Shown piece by piece: positions 61,950 to 64,000 of a DNA stretch of 64,000 nucleotides (position 1 is the stretch's first letter; every line of letters begins with the position of its first letter). Source of the DNA: Sporofaciens musculi (GTDB lineage Bacteria; Bacillota; Clostridia; Lachnospirales; Lachnospiraceae); contig NZ_WUQX01000001.1 in assembly GCF_009830285.1 (NCBI RefSeq), positions 2,480,501 to 2,544,500 on the forward strand, in the 5' to 3' direction. The notes under the pieces are model-generated. The model saw only the letters and a program-made list of their open reading frames with translations, was not told the origin of the DNA and made no database searches. A program made the translations under genes and the position numbers.

Positions 61950-63053
61950 CTATGTACACTTCCTTAATATCTGCTCTATTTCTTCAATATAAATATCCGT
62001 CACCATATTTCTGTCAAACTCTTTTTCCATCTTTAACCGTGCAGCTTTCCCCATTAATGCCCTTTCTTCATCTGAAAGACAGATAAATTTCTCTACTGCC
62101 TTTATTAATGCATCAACGTTTTTTACTTCAAACAAATATCCTGTTTTTCCATCTTCAATCCCTTCCCTGACTCCAGGAATATCCGAGCCGATACATGGTC
62201 TTCCCATAGCACTGTGTTCTAAAACAACATTCGTCATTCCCTCATAATAGCTTGCATGGATAACTGCATTTGCCTGCTCTATATATGGCTTCATATCCAT
62301 CTGGATTCCACCGTATTCGATAATTCCACCTTCTATAAGAGCTTTCATCCTGTCCCTGTAGGAATCATCATCATAATCTCCATATATTACAAATCTTGTA
62401 TCAGGATAGCGGCCTTTGATATATTTGGCACATTCTATAAACTCCTTGATTCCTTTAAAATCTACGATTCTCGCAACATAATTAAATATTAATCTATCAT
62501 TCTTTGGGTAAGCTCTATATGTAAACTCCTCTAAATTTACGCCAGACCCAGGAATATCTCGATAATGTACTCTATTTTTTAAGAGTGTATTCACATAATC
62601 CCTCTCCCGCGTATTTTGATACATCATACACTTAGTTTTATAAAAACCAATACGATACAGGACTCTTAATATTCTTTGCAATATAGAAGCTTCCTTTTCT
62701 GACTCCACAAGTCCGGCATTATTAACAATGTATGGGATATTCATTCTTCCGCACTGAAATCCACAATACACTGAACATTTTGTGGTATAGGTTAAAACAA
62801 TATCCGGCTTTTCTCTCTTAAGCAGTTTCCTATAAAATATTACTAATCGTAAATCCTTCACAACGCTTGTGCCTCTGCGGTCGATATCCATATCAACGAA
62901 CCGGCATCCAAGCTGGGTAAAATAATCTATTTTCCTTCCATATGGACATACCATAATCAGTTCATGTCCCATTTCATGAAGCTTAAGTATCAGTTCTTTT
63001 CTGAAATTATAAAAATTATTATCTTTTGAAGCTGTAACAAGAATTACACTCAT
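61950..63053 (-). CDS. Glycosyltransferase family 4 protein (2)
   Basis: About 367 residues, GT4 type: MSVILVTASKDNNFYNFRKE, PDIVLTYTTKCSVYCG, VNNAGLVESEKE, then FNYVARIVDFKGIKEFIECA, a donor site ASYYEGMTNVVLEHSAMGRP and FDRNMVTDIYIE at the end. Of the type found at the start of repeat-unit assembly in capsule clusters. ATG at 63074 is also possible; it overlaps the upstream gene by 8 bases. Confidence 0.88.
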   Translation of the reverse strand: MSVILVTASKDNNFYNFRKELILKLHEMGHELIMVCPYGRKIDYFTQLGCRFVDMDIDRRGTSVVKDLRLVIFYRKLLKREKPDIVLTYTTKCSVYCGFQCGRMNIPYIVNNAGLVESEKEASILQRILRVLYRIGFYKTKCMMYQNTRERDYVNTLLKNRVHYRDIPGSGVNLEEFTYRAYPKNDRLIFNYVARIVDFKGIKEFIECAKYIKGRYPDTRFVIYGDYDDDSYRDRMKALIEGGIIEYGGIQMDMKPYIEQANAVIHASYYEGMTNVVLEHSAMGRPCIGSDIPGVREGIEDGKTGYLFEVKNVDALIKAVEKFICLSDEERALMGKAARLKMEKEFDRNMVTDIYIEEIEQILRKCT

Positions 63054-63066
63054 ATACCTGATTCCC

Positions 63067-64000
63067 TCATCCAATGATATCTGTTATGTATTCTAATTCC
63101 TTTTCTCCATATCTTTGGTCAATGGTAATCGGAATTACATACCTTGATATCCAGTATTCAAAGCTGTCTTCTGCCATTTCATGAAGCAGATAGCTCCACC
63201 AATGTCCCTGAAAATGCTTTTTGTCTAACAGCTTTTTCAGTAAATCGTCATCTTCCAGCACAAACGGATAAACCATGGGTACACAATCATCCGAATAATA
63301 TTTCAGTGGATCTAACCGGTTCTTTTTTCCTAAAAGTTCTGATGCATATTCAAAATTTTTCCTTCTTTTTTTGCAGAGTAGCTCATAGTCTGCTCCATCC
63401 AGAATTGTCCTGGTTAATTTTGACATTTTCATAATGTCTTCTGTATCAATACGCCCTTCATTCTCCAATCTGGCTTGATAGGTTTTTCCTTCACAGCCGT
63501 ACTCAATTCTCTTAAGCAAAAAAAGGGACGTATCAGATGAATGACACTGTTCATACTCGTCTATGTATTTTTCTGCGTCCATTCCAATCACATATGCCCC
63601 GTCTGGGACACCAACAAATTTTCTTGCTGAATATACATTCATACATCCCTTAATCGGCGGGTGAAACAATGCCTGGGAATTATCAATAATCACATTTTCA
63701 TATTTTGAGGCAAGTTCTTTCATTCTTTGATGTGACATAACACCATAATAGTTCACAAGCAGAACTGCTTCATCAGCATCAGGAATTAAATCAATGGGGC
63801 GAAATGAGGCGTCAATATGGTAAAACTTTACCCTGGCTTTTTTTCTATATAAAAAGTTTCGTACCGTATCGCACTGATAATAGGGAAGCCAGATGGCAGT
63901 ACAGACAAGTACACGAAAGGCATGCCAGATGGCAGCGCGTCCGCTGTTTAGTCTTGCAATATTCTTTTCACCTTTAAAAAGCTCGTTTCCTTTTGAAAAC
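63067..64000 (-). CDS. DegT/DnrJ-like PLP-dependent protein (5' end outside the window)
   Basis: Translation continues in frame from 63,756 to the window edge, adding KGNELFKGEKNIARLNSGRA and later KARVKFYHIDASFRPID. The aminotransferase-fold signs are NSGRAAIWHAF near the N-terminus, the cofactor Asp in NVIIDNSQALF and a Lys in YSARKFVGVPDGAYV that would be the PLP-lysine. Family members make amino sugars for surface glycans. The N-terminus is cut, and the sequence is divergent from well-known members. Confidence 0.7.
   Translation of the reverse strand, partial: FSKGNELFKGEKNIARLNSGRAAIWHAFRVLVCTAIWLPYYQCDTVRNFLYRKKARVKFYHIDASFRPIDLIPDADEAVLLVNYYGVMSHQRMKELASKYENVIIDNSQALFHPPIKGCMNVYSARKFVGVPDGAYVIGMDAEKYIDEYEQCHSSDTSLFLLKRIEYGCEGKTYQARLENEGRIDTEDIMKMSKLTRTILDGADYELLCKKRRKNFEYASELLGKKNRLDPLKYYSDDCVPMVYPFVLEDDDLLKKLLDKKHFQGHWWSYLLHEMAEDSFEYWISRYVIPITIDQRYGEKELEYITDIIG

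Noticed and set aside
1-64000. CRISPR arrays, tRNA and rRNA genes, diversity-generating retroelement
   Set aside because: No regularly spaced repeats, no tRNA cloverleaf or rRNA sequence was seen; the only reverse transcriptase is a group II intron fragment.

Overview
The window looks like the chromosome of a spore-forming, low-to-mid-GC Firmicute, most likely a gut Lachnospiraceae. It carries spo0A, spoIVB and sigH, and its gene orders match the Clostridia/Bacilli blocks (recN-argR-nadK-tlyA-dxs-ispA-xseB-xseA-nusB-asp23, and cysE-cysS-mrnC-rlmB-sigH). This placement rests on protein content and gene order, not on a database search. Nearly everything reads on the minus strand.

Region 1 (1-22,140) is ordinary core genome: the start of a probable [FeFe]-hydrogenase gene, asnA, a methionine module (metF, a MetH-activation protein and a MetH without its own activation domain), glgA with a frameshift, spo0A and spoIVB, an EamA transporter and an amidohydrolase. 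Then comes the long recN-to-asp23 operon and prfC.

Region 2 (22,141-39,147) is an accessory island. Two almost identical IS110-family elements lie in inverted orientation at 22,141-23,980 and 36,520-38,358. Between and beside them are a 5'-truncated HEPN gene, a broken IS3-family element, a remnant of a conjugative element, a Fic gene fused to a transposase tail, dispersed repeats and a truncated group II intron. The main cargo is a minus-strand cluster: a MATE exporter, five sugar O-acetyltransferases, a PHP phosphatase, a ROK regulator and a DUF1349 protein, with a divergent AraC regulator and a terminator at the end. I read it as a possible dephosphorylate-acetylate-export system for unwanted sugars (inference).

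Region 3 (39,148-54,160) returns to core genes: sigH, rlmB, mrnC, cysS and cysE behind a cysteine T-box leader. It continues with an AT-rich type II restriction-modification pair, a two-component system, a lysophospholipid-acyltransferase-like protein, a DedA protein, an Eis-like acetyltransferase, ispF, an XRE regulator with a degenerate ImmA-like partner, and a TDT-family transporter.

Region 4 (54,161-64,000) is the downstream part of an AT-rich surface-polysaccharide cluster: a DegT-like enzyme cut by the window edge, four glycosyltransferase-like proteins, three hexapeptide acyltransferases, an EpsG-type polymerase and a frameshifted flippase.

Caution: several reading-frame breaks (glgA, flippase, a G8 tract near 54,260) and the single difference between the IS110 copies fall in homopolymers, so sequencing error must be excluded before calling them mutations or phase-variable tracts. 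I saw no rRNA, tRNA or CRISPR array.
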